Shown: in pieces, positions 1-7,760 of the stretch
How the letters are laid out: each line of letters starts with the position of its first letter
Position numbering within the stretch: position 1 is the stretch's first letter
NCBI GenBank assembly: GCA_021647585.1
Contig: JAKIUK010000092.1
Span: 1-13,922, forward strand
Direction: 5' to 3'
Origin: Methylococcaceae bacterium
GTDB taxonomy: Bacteria > Pseudomonadota > Gammaproteobacteria > Methylococcales > Methylomonadaceae
Length of the DNA: 13,922 nucleotides
Notes under the pieces: model-generated
What the model saw: only the letters and a program-made list of their open reading frames with translations
What the model was told of the DNA's origin: nothing
The model's database searches: none
Position numbers and translations under genes: made by a program

Positions 1-80
1 AAACACACATACAATGCTTTTTTGTGCAAGTCCTTCAACTTGACCTAAAGACACTTAGACTTGAGGCTTTATAAATCAAT

Positions 81-90
81 GTTGCGCAAC
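81..90. promoter_or_regulatory. perfect 10-bp palindrome just upstream of the PP2C fragment
   Basis: GTTGCGCAAC is its own reverse complement and is followed by CTTTTTT. It lies 16 bases before the ATG at 107. It could be an operator half-site pair or a remnant hairpin, and a chance occurrence is possible. I see no convincing -35/-10 pair here. Confidence 0.2.
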
Positions 91-106
91 CTTTTTTGAG
101 GGTAGA

Positions 107-487
107 ATGAACTCCGAAACTTTAGTATATCACCTTAGAGATACTGGAATAATTTCTATTACAAAAGATCAAACAGAAGTGCAAAGGCTAATAGATGATG
201 GTGTACTATCAAGAAAAAGGGCTGCAAACTACCATCGTCGAAATATACTTTTATCTGCTATTTCAAATTATTCAGACTATACATTGTTTCAAACAGAGTT
301 TTATATTCTTGCTGGGGATCGTCTAGTACTTCTTTCTGATGGTTCATATAATCTTATAAGAAAAAAAGAAATACGAGATTTATCACTTCAAGAACACAAT
401 CTATCAAACCTTTCTAATAAAATTCTTAACCTAATAGAGAGTAGAGAAATAAGAGATGATTACTCCTTTGTAGCATGCCAGATTTAA
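107..487 (+). CDS. PP2C-type Ser/Thr phosphatase, C-terminal half only (probable remnant)
   Basis: The 126 residues read like the second half of a bacterial PP2C phosphatase. A VYHLRD strand (7-12) is followed by a TKDQTEVQRLIDDG segment, NYHRRNIL (41-48), the GDRLVLLSDG motif with metal-binding-type Asp78, and a closing RDDYSF (116-121) before the last strand. Family members are about 240 residues long. The N-terminal half, with the first metal aspartates (DGMGG region), is absent here and not visible in bases 1-106. The ATG has a good ribosome site (GAGGG, 94-105 region), so a short protein could still be made, but with only part of the metal site it is unlikely to be an active phosphatase. 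Low-GC coding and its position inside the presumed integrated element fit cargo that was cut. Family assignment is from motif recognition; the truncation is seen directly. Confidence 0.6.
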   Translation: MNSETLVYHLRDTGIISITKDQTEVQRLIDDGVLSRKRAANYHRRNILLSAISNYSDYTLFQTEFYILAGDRLVLLSDGSYNLIRKKEIRDLSLQEHNLSNLSNKILNLIESREIRDDYSFVACQI

Positions 488-632
488 GAAAGAATATCAG
501 CAACCAAAACGTAGCTAAATCGTAGCTACATTATACAATAACTGGTATATCTGTGACTTATTGGGACTGCTTTTAGTTTTGACGGGCATCGCAAGGCATT
601 GTTTTTATTAGATTCGTATTAAACAGCTAATT

Positions 633-677
633 TTTGTAATCAACCGGTCGTAGGTTCGACTCCTATCATCAGCTCCA
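633..677 (+). tRNA. 3' half of a tRNA-Thr(UGU) gene (attachment-site scar, not functional)
   Basis: From the anticodon loop onward this is a clean tRNA: loop TTTGTAA (anticodon TGT, 635-637), 3' anticodon strand TCAAC, variable loop CGGTC, T-arm GTAGG-TTCGACT-CCTAT with all five pairs, acceptor strand CATCAGC, discriminator T and encoded CCA ending at 677. The T-arm and variable region closely match proteobacterial tRNA-Thr. Nothing upstream can supply the 5' anticodon strand, D-arm or 5' acceptor strand (expected GCTGATG), so the gene is a half. A tRNA 3' end without its 5' half is the usual mark left by a tyrosine-recombinase element that integrated at a tRNA; the intact copy would lie beyond the left edge of the window. 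Confidence 0.75.
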
Positions 678-684
678 TATATTT

Positions 685-719
685 AAAGGCCTGTAGCGGT
701 TTCGTTACGGGCCTTTTTT
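685..719 (+). terminator. Rho-independent terminator after the tRNA-Thr fragment
   Basis: An 11-bp stem (688-698 with 703-713, two or three G-T pairs, rest Watson-Crick), a 4-base GTTT loop and a run of six T. It sits 10 bases after the tRNA CCA, as a native tRNA terminator would, which suggests that the chromosome right of 677 is the original flank of the tRNA gene. Confidence 0.85.
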
Positions 720-800
720 ATTGGCCGTAGCTAATCACAACCAGTTGGTGCCCCTTACTTTTCTTGTTTTTTTAGAATTATAACTAAAGTATGATAACCT

Positions 801-829
801 TTGGTTTTATGTAACTGCTTAAAGATACT
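801..829 (+). promoter_or_regulatory. possible sigma-70 promoter for the secreted 163-aa protein
   Basis: TTGGTT (801-806), a 17-base spacer and GATACT (824-829) give a weak -35/-10 pair about 55 bases before the start codon. CTGCTT (815-820) and AAGCAG (839-844) form an inverted repeat around the expected start of transcription and could be an operator. Weak evidence. Confidence 0.25.
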
Positions 830-885
830 TTACTATTAAAGCAGCTATATATCTAATAACAATAAATAAAAAAAGGTTAATATAC

Positions 886-1377
886 ATGAAATTATTAAAA
901 AGTGCTGCTATTGCAACAACACTGGCTGTTTCAGTGGCCGCATTTTCAACACCTGCTAATGCTGTTTGTTTAGGTATGGCATGTATGTACAATCGAATGA
1001 CACCACTTCAAGCTATCATGCTCACTGAAATGACAGTTGATGAAGCAATCAATCTGGTAGAAGACAAAGCCAGTAAAGAATCGGTTTTAGCTGCAATCAA
1101 GGGTACACTAAGAGCAACAAAAGAAATCAATGCTAATGATAAAGTAGATCGTAACCGTATGCGAGCAAATGCAGCAGTAAAAAAAGCTCGAAAAGAAATA
1201 AAATCTGGTGATTTAGCTAAGGCAAATGAGCATTTGAAAAAAGCCAAGAAGCTTTATTCAGATCTTCAAGGTATGATCGAGTTATCCCAAGCAGACAGAA
1301 CATCTCAGCAGACTAACTTTATAAACCGTATTATGGGAACTAAGGACGAAGGAGCTGGTGCTCGGCATAAAAACTAA
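886..1377 (+). CDS. small secreted lysine-rich helical protein, function unknown
   Basis: A clear Sec signal peptide is present: KLLK positive start, hydrophobic core to about residue 21, and ANA before a cut after residue 26. The mature protein (about 137 residues) opens with two close cysteines (Cys28, Cys33) that could form a disulphide in the periplasm. The rest is strongly helical and charged, with an Ala/Lys/Glu-rich stretch (about 60-125) including VKKARKEI and LKKAKKLY, resembling a helical bundle or coiled coil. There is no lipobox, so it is not a lipoprotein. The ATG is preceded by AAAAAAGG, a reasonable ribosome site. I do not recognise the family. It stands alone between the tRNA scar and a convergent histidine kinase. 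A periplasmic or outer-surface role is inference from the leader only. Confidence 0.75.
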   Translation: MKLLKSAAIATTLAVSVAAFSTPANAVCLGMACMYNRMTPLQAIMLTEMTVDEAINLVEDKASKESVLAAIKGTLRATKEINANDKVDRNRMRANAAVKKARKEIKSGDLAKANEHLKKAKKLYSDLQGMIELSQADRTSQQTNFINRIMGTKDEGAGARHKN

Positions 1378-1476
1378 GGGCTTCAACCCTAAGCTTTCAA
1401 AATCAAGAGATCAGATACTGTCTTAAAAAGCAGCTCTAATCTCTCATCACAACTCAAGTTGACTGACCTTAAGTGA

Positions 1477-1496
1477 CATTGGGGTCAGGCCCAATG
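1477..1496. repeat. 7-bp perfect hairpin between convergent genes (REP-like)
   Basis: CATTGGG and CCCAATG flank the six bases GTCAGG. It lies between the convergent ends of the secreted protein and the histidine kinase, with no T-tract on either strand. It could be a REP-type palindrome or a weak bidirectional terminator. Further copies in the genome would be needed to call it a REP. Confidence 0.4.
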
Positions 1497-1531
1497 CCAT
1501 TGCTCAGCCTCTTACGTGCCTACCTGCCGCT

Positions 1532-2794
1532 TTAAATAATTGGCTGATCAAGCGGGATAGTAATTAGATATGAGACACCTTTGCCCAGACTACTACAACA
1601 TTCGATAGTACCGAACAGCTTTTTACAAATCAGGTTGTAAACGACATGCATACCCAGTCCAGAACCACCTTTTCCTCTTTTAGTGGTAAAAAATGGATCA
1701 AATACCTTCTTTTGTTGATCTTCCGTCATGCCTATACCATCATCTTTGTACATCAGCTTCAATTCGTTACATTCCGTTTCTATATCAATCACTACCATCC
1801 CAGCATTTGAGTTTTCAAAACCATGGATCAGGCTATTTACAATCAAATTAGTGAGAATTTGTGAGAATGCACCTGGATAGCTGTTCAATTCAATATTTTC
1901 AGGGCAGTTTAATGTCACAGTGTGAGCTGTTTTTTTAACCATAGGATAAAGACTGAGCAATACATCTTCCAGATAAGATTTAAGATTAAACCTGCGTTTT
2001 TTTTCGCTGGATTGATCCACAGCAACTTGCTTAAAACTGTGGATCAAATCGGAGGCTCGTTGCAAATTACTATGAATTATCCGGGACGTTTCTTCACAAT
2101 CCTCTAGAAAATAATTAAGATCAGATTTTTTCATAGCATTTCTCGAAAATAATTTCTTGAACCGCAGAGAAATATCTTCCAGGTGTGATGAACCGGTAAC
2201 ACCAATACCAATCGGCGTATTAATTTCATGTGCTACACCACTAACCAGACTTCCCAAAGCAGCCATTTTTTCTGCTTGCATTAAAGTTTTCTCAACTTCC
2301 TTACGCTCCTTAATTTCCTGATAAAGTCTTTGCGTACGTTCTTTAACGTAATTAGTGAGCTGATCTTTTTGTTTTTTCAGTTCATGGTATTTTTGGCGCA
2401 AAGTTTCCAGCTCTGAGTTAAGCTTTAAAAATACATTTTCCTGTTGACACGGTTTGTCAAGACGTAATAGCAAACAAGGAGAGTTAGAGTTATCAACGGG
2501 AACAATTAAAGAAATTTTACATAGACACTCAACACTCAGAGTCTTATTTTTTAAAATATTTAAGGTTATAGGCATTGCATCAGTGCTGCTGGCAGCTAAT
2601 TTAAGATATTTCGGCAATAGTTCCTGTTTAGTCGCCAAAAAGTCTTTTAAAGGCAAACCTACAACTTGCTGCTGGCTGCAATCTATAAATTCTACCATCG
2701 CCGGGTTCAGCGCGAGAATATCGCCATTTAAACTTAACAGACACCAAGGCTCACTAGTTGCATGAGAAAATTTTTGAAAGAATTGGATTAGCAC
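1532..2794 (-). CDS. cytoplasmic PAS histidine kinase paired with MetOD1 sensor
   Basis: A 420-residue sensor kinase without membrane segments. Order: PAS-like domain (about 8-112), coiled coil (about 122-178), HisKA with the H-box VAHEINTP (His189 the phospho-acceptor), then the HATPase with N-box around Asn316/Asn320, DDGIGM (351-356), FDPFFTTK (365-372) and GGSGLGMHVV (376-385). All catalytic boxes are present, so it should autophosphorylate. It starts with GTG two bases after the stop of the MetOD1 gene, whose last codons carry the only ribosome-site-like bases (AAAGG touching the GTG), so translation is probably coupled. There is no receiver domain; the likely partner is the REC-HD-GYP regulator at 4407 (inference). 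Its first 150 residues align without gaps to the kinase at 12843, while the kinase cores differ. Confidence 0.92.
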   Translation of the reverse strand: MLIQFFQKFSHATSEPWCLLSLNGDILALNPAMVEFIDCSQQQVVGLPLKDFLATKQELLPKYLKLAASSTDAMPITLNILKNKTLSVECLCKISLIVPVDNSNSPCLLLRLDKPCQQENVFLKLNSELETLRQKYHELKKQKDQLTNYVKERTQRLYQEIKERKEVEKTLMQAEKMAALGSLVSGVAHEINTPIGIGVTGSSHLEDISLRFKKLFSRNAMKKSDLNYFLEDCEETSRIIHSNLQRASDLIHSFKQVAVDQSSEKKRRFNLKSYLEDVLLSLYPMVKKTAHTVTLNCPENIELNSYPGAFSQILTNLIVNSLIHGFENSNAGMVVIDIETECNELKLMYKDDGIGMTEDQQKKVFDPFFTTKRGKGGSGLGMHVVYNLICKKLFGTIECCSSLGKGVSYLITIPLDQPII

Positions 2795-2796
2795 CT

Positions 2797-3333
2797 TTAG
2801 ACATCCAGATTGAAATACTCTCTTCCCTCAACTGCAGCCGATTCTCCAGTGTTGTTAAAATGTACAATAACCTTACATTCCTGATCTCCCTTTGCTATGG
2901 TTTCTTCCAATACTACTTTTGCATATCCCAGATTGTCTGCTGCAATGGTACCAAATACATTGGAAGTCATCATACACATGCACTGACGATCTTTGACCTT
3001 GTCTCCAAATGGACAGCGAGTGTTTCTCATAACTACCTTGTCATCATCCTGTTCAACAATCCGAAACTCCCCTTGAATACGACTTTTTAAATCGACTAAC
3101 ACATCTTTAACTTGTTGTTTGTCTAAAATATCTTGTTTTAGCACGGTCTTGTAACTTTGGTTAACCCATTCACCAATCTGTTTTCCTACCAGACTGATAA
3201 AGCCTTCAGATTCTTTTAAACCGACAACATCTTGTAAAGTCCCCGCCAGCTCTCTGATTAAAGTTCGACAAAACAAATCTCTTTCCAGCGGAATTTTAAG
3301 CTCAGAAATAATTGGTGACTGTTTGTCTGCCAT
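2797..3333 (-). CDS. MetOD1 (methanogen output domain 1)-like cysteine sensor protein
   Basis: A 178-residue soluble protein. The first half (about 15-90) is helical, with a GFISLVGKQIGEW segment like the V4R/Bet3-type ligand-binding fold. The second half carries the family signature: RNTRCPFG (103-110), a CMC pair (Cys118, Cys120) followed by SNVFG, AADNLGYAKV, an EETIAKGDQEC stretch (Cys153) and a final strand. Conserved cysteines in this family suggest a metal, haem or thiol-based sensor; the ligand is not known to me. It is the first gene of an operon with the kinase at 1532 (2-base gap), so it probably supplies the input signal to that kinase. The start is supported by AAGGG eight bases before the ATG. 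Family name from recognition of the signature; role from context. Confidence 0.75.
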   Translation of the reverse strand: MADKQSPIISELKIPLERDLFCRTLIRELAGTLQDVVGLKESEGFISLVGKQIGEWVNQSYKTVLKQDILDKQQVKDVLVDLKSRIQGEFRIVEQDDDKVVMRNTRCPFGDKVKDRQCMCMMTSNVFGTIAADNLGYAKVVLEETIAKGDQECKVIVHFNNTGESAAVEGREYFNLDV

Positions 3334-3508
3334 GATTTTTCCCTTTTAATAACAAGAATAATAAGTTAAGCGTAGCACATTAATAATTTTAATTAAAATA
3401 CTCTATACTTGCTTATTACTTGTCCAATATAAAATTTGTACAGTCTATAAATTATTAATAGTATCTACTGATTTCTGCATACAATCCCAAAATATATCCC
3501 ACTTTTTC

Positions 3509-4336
3509 CTTGATTTAGATACCGTTGTACACAAAGCTGGCAAATTATTTACTTTGCCAGATATTTGTCTCAGACTTCGAGAACTGATTGATGAAGAAAA
3601 GAACATAACTGAAATTACCCGATTAATTAAAACTGATATTGCATTAAATGCTCGACTCCTAAAAATTATCTACAGTGTCTTGTATTCCTTTCCAACCCGA
3701 ATTGATTCAATCAAGCGATCACTTTGCTTGGGAACGAACCCCTATATCAACTGGCTCTAGCAACTTCTGCGGCATCAACATTTAAAGGTTCCGGCGGACG
3801 TTATATCGATATGAAACTGTTCTGGCAACATTCCATCTACTGCGCCTTACTTGCAAGATTAATTTACAAACAATACGTCAGTAAAGATGCGGAAATACTA
3901 TTTATCATTGGGTTATTACATAATATTGGTCGTCTGATCATACTGGAACTAGTACCAGATGTAGCAGCTAGCGCTTTAATTACTGTTAATGAAGGACAAT
4001 TCCCCTGGCAAAGAGAGATAGAAGTCACTGGAATTAGCTGTGCCGACATAGGAGCTGCATTGCTGAATAAGTGGAATTTTCCAAAAAATTATTGTAAAGT
4101 CAATTAAGCATCAATACTAACCGCTATTGGCAGAAAATTGTTCTCAATAAGCTGGCATATTGCATATAGCCTTATGTTTTGCTGGTCAATTCACACAAGA
4201 AACATCAAAGCCGAATTTTATTGCAACAATTAATCATAAAGTGCTTTATTCATTATCAGTTCAAACAGAATGGGTTGAAGATCAAAAAACTAAAATTGAG
4301 ATACAGGCCAATGAATTAATGAAAATTTTTATCTGA
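3509..4336 (+). pseudogene. HDOD-domain signalling protein, decayed
   Basis: Read across three segments, this region rebuilds an HDOD protein of normal length (about 275 codons): KLFTLPDICLRLRELID, ALNARLLKIIYSV and FPTRIDSI in the first frame; LGNEPLYQLALATSAAS, DMKLFWQHSIYCALLARLIY, GLLHNIGRL and DIGAALLNKWNFP in the second; ALCFAGQFTQE to NELMKIFI in the first frame again. Lesions: no usable start codon in the first segment, a one-base loss near 3735, a frameshift near 4095, and two in-frame TAA codons near 4125 and 4155, both at places where Gln (CAA) would need only one change. HDOD proteins are non-catalytic HD relatives used as output or adaptor modules beside two-component and c-di-GMP genes, which fits its place between the kinase and the HD-GYP regulator. 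Confidence 0.85.
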
Positions 4337-4342
4337 TATAAT
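4334..4342 (+). promoter_or_regulatory. extended -10 promoter for the HD-GYP response regulator
   Basis: TGATATAAT is a perfect TATAAT (4337-4342) with the extended TGN motif. No good -35 lies 17 bases upstream (AATTAA). Transcription would start near 4349, leaving a leader of about 58 bases before the ATG at 4407. It overlaps the stop codon of the dead HDOD gene. Confidence 0.5.
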
Positions 4343-4406
4343 TTATAAGGTTTTAGCAAGGCATAAATCATTTCTACACCAATAACTACATAAATTGGAA
4401 TTCTCT

Positions 4407-5936
4407 ATGACAGATCTGTTTTTTTTAGATGAAGAAGAAACACCCATTGAGATTCAACCCACCTGGCCAAACTGGAAAATACTCATCGTTGATGATGAAG
4501 AAGATATCCATACCATCACCAAACTAGCACTAAAAAACTTTGCCTTTGAAGGAAGAGGTTTAAATTTTTATCATGCTTTTTCAGCCATTGAAGCCAAACA
4601 GATTTTACAACAACACTCTGATATTGCTCTGATTATGTTGGATGTGGTAATGGAATCAGATCATGCAGGATTAAAGCTGGTCAAAACCGTACGCCGGGAA
4701 TTAAATAACCTGACCGTTAGAATTGTACTTAGAACCGGTCAGCCAGGTCAGGCTCCAGAACAGGAAGTAATTCGTGATTATGACATTAACGATTATAAAA
4801 ACAAAACCGAACTGACTGCCAGCAAATTAACCACTCTGATGTATTCCAGTCTACGTGCATACCGGGATATCGTAATTCTGGAAAAAAGTAAACAGGGGCT
4901 GGAAAAGCTGATTGTTGCGTCACGAGGAATTTCTTCACGAGGTGCATTGAGTAAGTTTATTAGTGTAACCTTGAACCAAATGGTCAACCTGTTGAATCTT
5001 GATAATACTGCCATTTTTTCCTGTAAAAGCAATGCATTTGAATTTGAAGGAAACAAGCTTAAGGTTTATTCTTTAAGCGGAGATAGTTTGTCTACTGAAT
5101 TAGTCAGTTTGTCGGAACTACCTGAAAATACAGTGGAAATTCTATTGCAGGCTTTTAACAATCAAGCCAATGTGTTTCATCATAATTCCCTGGTTATGTT
5201 TTGTGCTAATCAGAGCTGCACTATCCTGTTTTATGCTCAGGTCGGGCATCCACTATCTGAGCTAGACCGGCATTTGCTAAACATTTTCACTGAAAACCTG
5301 ATTGTCATACTGGAAAATATCCATCTCAATGAGTTGATAACCAGCAGTCAACGAGAACTGATTTACCGTCTCGGTGAAATTGTTGAATCACGTTCCAATG
5401 AAACTGGAAACCATGTTAAAAGGGTTGCCTTTTATTCTGAATTGTTAGCGCGATTGGTTGGGCTATCAGAAGAAAAATCCGAATTGCTAAAAATATCATC
5501 ACCATTGCATGATATCGGTAAAATGGCTATACCCGACAGCATACTACATAAGCCAGGGAAACTGACAGCAGATGAATGGGAAATCATGCAGACACACGCG
5601 CAACGAGGGTATGACTTATTATCTGGCTCGAAACTGATGGTGATGGATATTGGCGCAATTATTGCTTTGGCCCACCATGAAAAATGGGATGGCAGTGGAT
5701 ACCCCAATGGCCTGGAAAAAGACGATATTCACATTTATGGCAGGATTACTGCCTTAGCAGATGTGTTTGATGCCTTGGGGAGTGACAGATGCTATAAAAA
5801 AGCATGGCCTTTAGCCAAGGTACTCGAACTACTAAAACAACAGAGCGGCAAGCATTTCGATCCCAGGTTAGTTAAACTTTTACTTGATAACCTAGATCAG
5901 TTTCTTGAAATTCGTGATCAATTTGTTGATTCGTAA
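4407..5936 (+). CDS. response regulator with REC, DUF3369 and HD-GYP domains (c-di-GMP phosphodiesterase)
   Basis: 509 residues. REC (about 23-145) has the acid pair Asp29/Asp30, phospho-acceptor Asp79 in MLDVVME and a lysine near 132. DUF3369 (about 148-310) is a GAF-like sensor domain that in this family links REC to the output. HD-GYP (about 318-500) retains the full set seen in active enzymes: His336, LHDIGK (His368, Asp369, Lys372), His397, HHEKWDGSGYP (423-433) and Asp452. It should hydrolyse c-di-GMP in the cytoplasm once phosphorylated. I start at the ATG at 4407 because GGAA lies eight bases upstream; an upstream TTG at 4395 would add only four residues and remove that ribosome site. 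It is the only receiver protein in the window, hence the likely partner of the kinase at 1532 (inference). Confidence 0.93.
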   Translation: MTDLFFLDEEETPIEIQPTWPNWKILIVDDEEDIHTITKLALKNFAFEGRGLNFYHAFSAIEAKQILQQHSDIALIMLDVVMESDHAGLKLVKTVRRELNNLTVRIVLRTGQPGQAPEQEVIRDYDINDYKNKTELTASKLTTLMYSSLRAYRDIVILEKSKQGLEKLIVASRGISSRGALSKFISVTLNQMVNLLNLDNTAIFSCKSNAFEFEGNKLKVYSLSGDSLSTELVSLSELPENTVEILLQAFNNQANVFHHNSLVMFCANQSCTILFYAQVGHPLSELDRHLLNIFTENLIVILENIHLNELITSSQRELIYRLGEIVESRSNETGNHVKRVAFYSELLARLVGLSEEKSELLKISSPLHDIGKMAIPDSILHKPGKLTADEWEIMQTHAQRGYDLLSGSKLMVMDIGAIIALAHHEKWDGSGYPNGLEKDDIHIYGRITALADVFDALGSDRCYKKAWPLAKVLELLKQQSGKHFDPRLVKLLLDNLDQFLEIRDQFVDS

Positions 5937-5940
5937 GTCA

Positions 5941-6099
5941 TCAATATGTTTGTTGCCATCTTTTTAAGATGAGTGCAATCAATTGTGCCTGATAGGTTGC
6001 TACACACCAAGGGTTTCACCAATTTTTGGAACTGCGCCTAAATAATGATGCTTTTCCAAATTGTATGTATTTAGATTCTTCTTGTGTTAAAATAGGCAT
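5941..6099 (-). pseudogene. DUF4338 (DruA-like) gene remnant
   Basis: The minus strand reads in three joined frames: MPILTQEESKYIQ, then EKHHYLGAVPKIGETL, then VATYQAQLIALIL. This order (acidic helix, HHYLG, a Gly-Glu-Thr-Leu turn, VATY, then a hydrophobic strand) is the N-terminal part of DUF4338 proteins, the family that includes the Druantia protein DruA and many copies linked to transposable elements. About 50 residues remain of a protein several times longer, with two frameshifts and a stop. It abuts the HD-GYP gene and ends before the IS481 element, which may have replaced neighbouring sequence. Not functional. Confidence 0.6.
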
Positions 6100-6166
6100 G
6101 TCTGATACTTGATTTAACAACAAGATTTTTATCTCAATTATCTCGGTAAAAACTATACGTATTTTT

Positions 6167-7368
6167 TGTACTGACTCAGACTTGATCGGACAATTACCCG
6201 CTTTTTTAAGATGTCTGTATGGTTAAATTTGAGTCAGGTTTTTTTCTGCCCAAATCGATTGCCCATCAAGTAATGTTTCAAGTGGAGTTCGTCCACAACA
6301 CATTTTTCCTTGATGAGTTCGGTCATTGTTATAGTATTCCATCCATTCGTCCAGATCTTTTTGTAATTCTTCCATCGTTGAATAGAGCTTTTTTCTAAAT
6401 GTTATCTGATAAAATTCATTCAATATGGTTTTATGAAAGCGTTCACATATCCCATTGGTCTGCGGTGACATGGCTTTTGTTTTAGTGTGATCTATGTCAT
6501 TAATGGCTAGATAAAGTTGATAATCATGCTGATCTACTCGACCACAATATTCGGTGCCTCTATCCGTTAATATACGCAACATGGGCAGTTTATATTGATC
6601 AAAATACGGCAATACTCTGTCATTGAGTATATCGGCTGCGGTAATCGGTGTTTTGGTAGTATAGAGTTTGGCAAAGGCGATCTTACTGTAAGTATCAATG
6701 AATGTTTGTTGATAAATACGGCCGACTCCTTTTAAATTTCCAACATAAAATGTGTCTTGAGACCCTAGGTAGCCTGGATGGGCAGTTTCTATTTCACCAC
6801 ACGCTTCGTCATCATGTTTTTTCTTTTCTAGTGCTGCAACTTGATCATCACTGAGAATAATGCTGTCTTTCGCTACTTTTTCCTCTAGCGCCTTTAATCT
6901 CTTTTTAAAGTTTTCTAAATTATTTCTTAGCCAGATAGAGCGAACACCGCTACCCGAGACAAAGATACCTTTTTTACGTAGCTCATTACTCGTTCTGCTT
7001 TGTCCATGAGCAGGTTGATCAACAGCATGTGTAAATAACCGCTTGTTCAGTTGCTTCATCAACACGATTTTTTTAAATTGGCTGTTCTTCTACTTTTATT
7101 AATAAGAGCATCAATACCTCCAATCATTAACGAGTTCTTGATAGCGATAAAAGGTGTCGCGTGAGACACCCATCACTTTACAAGCTCTGGAGACATTCCC
7201 CAGTTCTTCCGCTAAGTTTAATAAACCGGCTTTATGTTTTATGATTGGATTGTTCGTTTGAATCATTAGAGCGTTTCCTTTTTTTAATTAAAGATTCGAC
7301 ACCTTTATCAAAATGGGTAACTCTCTTCTTGTCAATCTGAAGTGTACGATCTAGTCTGAATTAATACA
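6167..7368 (-). mobile_element. IS481-family insertion sequence, complete but inactive
   Basis: Two 26-bp terminal inverted repeats bound the element: 6167-6192 at one end and 7343-7368 (reverse complement) at the other, 21 of 26 positions equal, both opening with TGTA and sharing TCAGACT and GATCG. The total is 1202 bp, normal for the family. I see no target duplication outside the repeats (left ends in TTTTT, right begins GTCTG), so the insertion is old or the flanks have been rearranged. The flanks are remnants of two unrelated genes (DUF4338 and vapC). Confidence 0.85.
6223..7266 (-). pseudogene. IS481 transposase, broken by several frameshifts
   Basis: The N-terminal helix-turn-helix (NPIIKHKAGLLNLAEELG, then VSRACKVMGVSRDTFYRYQE) is read from an ATG at 7266 with AAAAAAAGGAAA upstream and stops at 7111. 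The expected continuation (GGIDALINKSRRTANLK) is in another frame, followed by NRVDEATEQAV in a third. From about 7040 to 6223 the rest is open: the linker, then the rve core with a DTFYVGN aspartate, FIDTYSK, LTDRGTEY and NGICERFHKT, forming the DDE triad, and the C-terminal WMEYYNNDRTHQGKM. At least three frameshifts fall between 7130 and 7040, near A/T runs. The catalytic core could be translated from an internal start, but without DNA binding it should not move the element. Confidence 0.88.
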
Positions 7369-7393
7369 GTCTGCTTATAACACCAGCAGACAA

Positions 7394-7606
7394 GACATAA
7401 TTTTGGCTATTACTAATCTATTACAAATATCAATATTTGAGTTTTAATATCAAGATATTTTACGTAATTTTATTTTTGCCGCCAATAAAAGCGCGTATGA
7501 TTTATCTGATCTTTTAATTTCTCACTCTGCTTTAGCCGCAACTTGTGAAACAACTTTAACTTTTGATAAAAGGACAAGCAGACTTGAGTTATTTACGTTG
7601 TTGTAG
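7394..7606 (+). pseudogene. vapC: vapC-like PIN-domain toxin, C-terminal remnant
   Basis: The plus strand reads LLQISIFEF, a TAA, YQDILR, then AYDLSDLLISHSALAATCET and TLTFDKRTSRLELFTLL before a TAG. This is the typical end of a VapC ribonuclease: the DLSDLLI helix with its catalytic-type aspartates, the CETTLTFDK strand carrying the last aspartate, and a closing F-x-L-L. The N-terminal half and any vapB antitoxin are missing, an in-frame stop splits what is left, and the right end of the IS481 element lies only 25 bases before the first recognisable codons. Not functional. Confidence 0.72.
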
Positions 7607-7760
7607 CCCTTCTACTCTAAACTCTAGAATTGCTATCTGTTCCCAGTCAAAATAATTAGTTATTACAGCCCCCTTCCGTCGTCTACATCAAGCACTACAC
7701 ATTTCAATATTATGGGTAACTTGGTGTGAAATTAGGTGTTAGAGAATATGCAGCAGAAAT
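7607..7760. other. gap between the vapC remnant and the FHA-EAL gene
   Basis: No gene, hairpin with T-tract or repeat was recognised in these 154 bases, which together with 7369-7393 and the vapC remnant fill the interval between the IS481 element and the next intact gene. Confidence 0.5.

Noticed and set aside
1008..1247. 79-codon minus-strand frame inside the secreted protein gene
   Set aside because: Antisense shadow of a gene with a clear signal peptide and ribosome site.
4395..4406. TTG start for the HD-GYP regulator
   Set aside because: The TTG adds only four residues and overlaps the GGAA ribosome site of the ATG at 4407.
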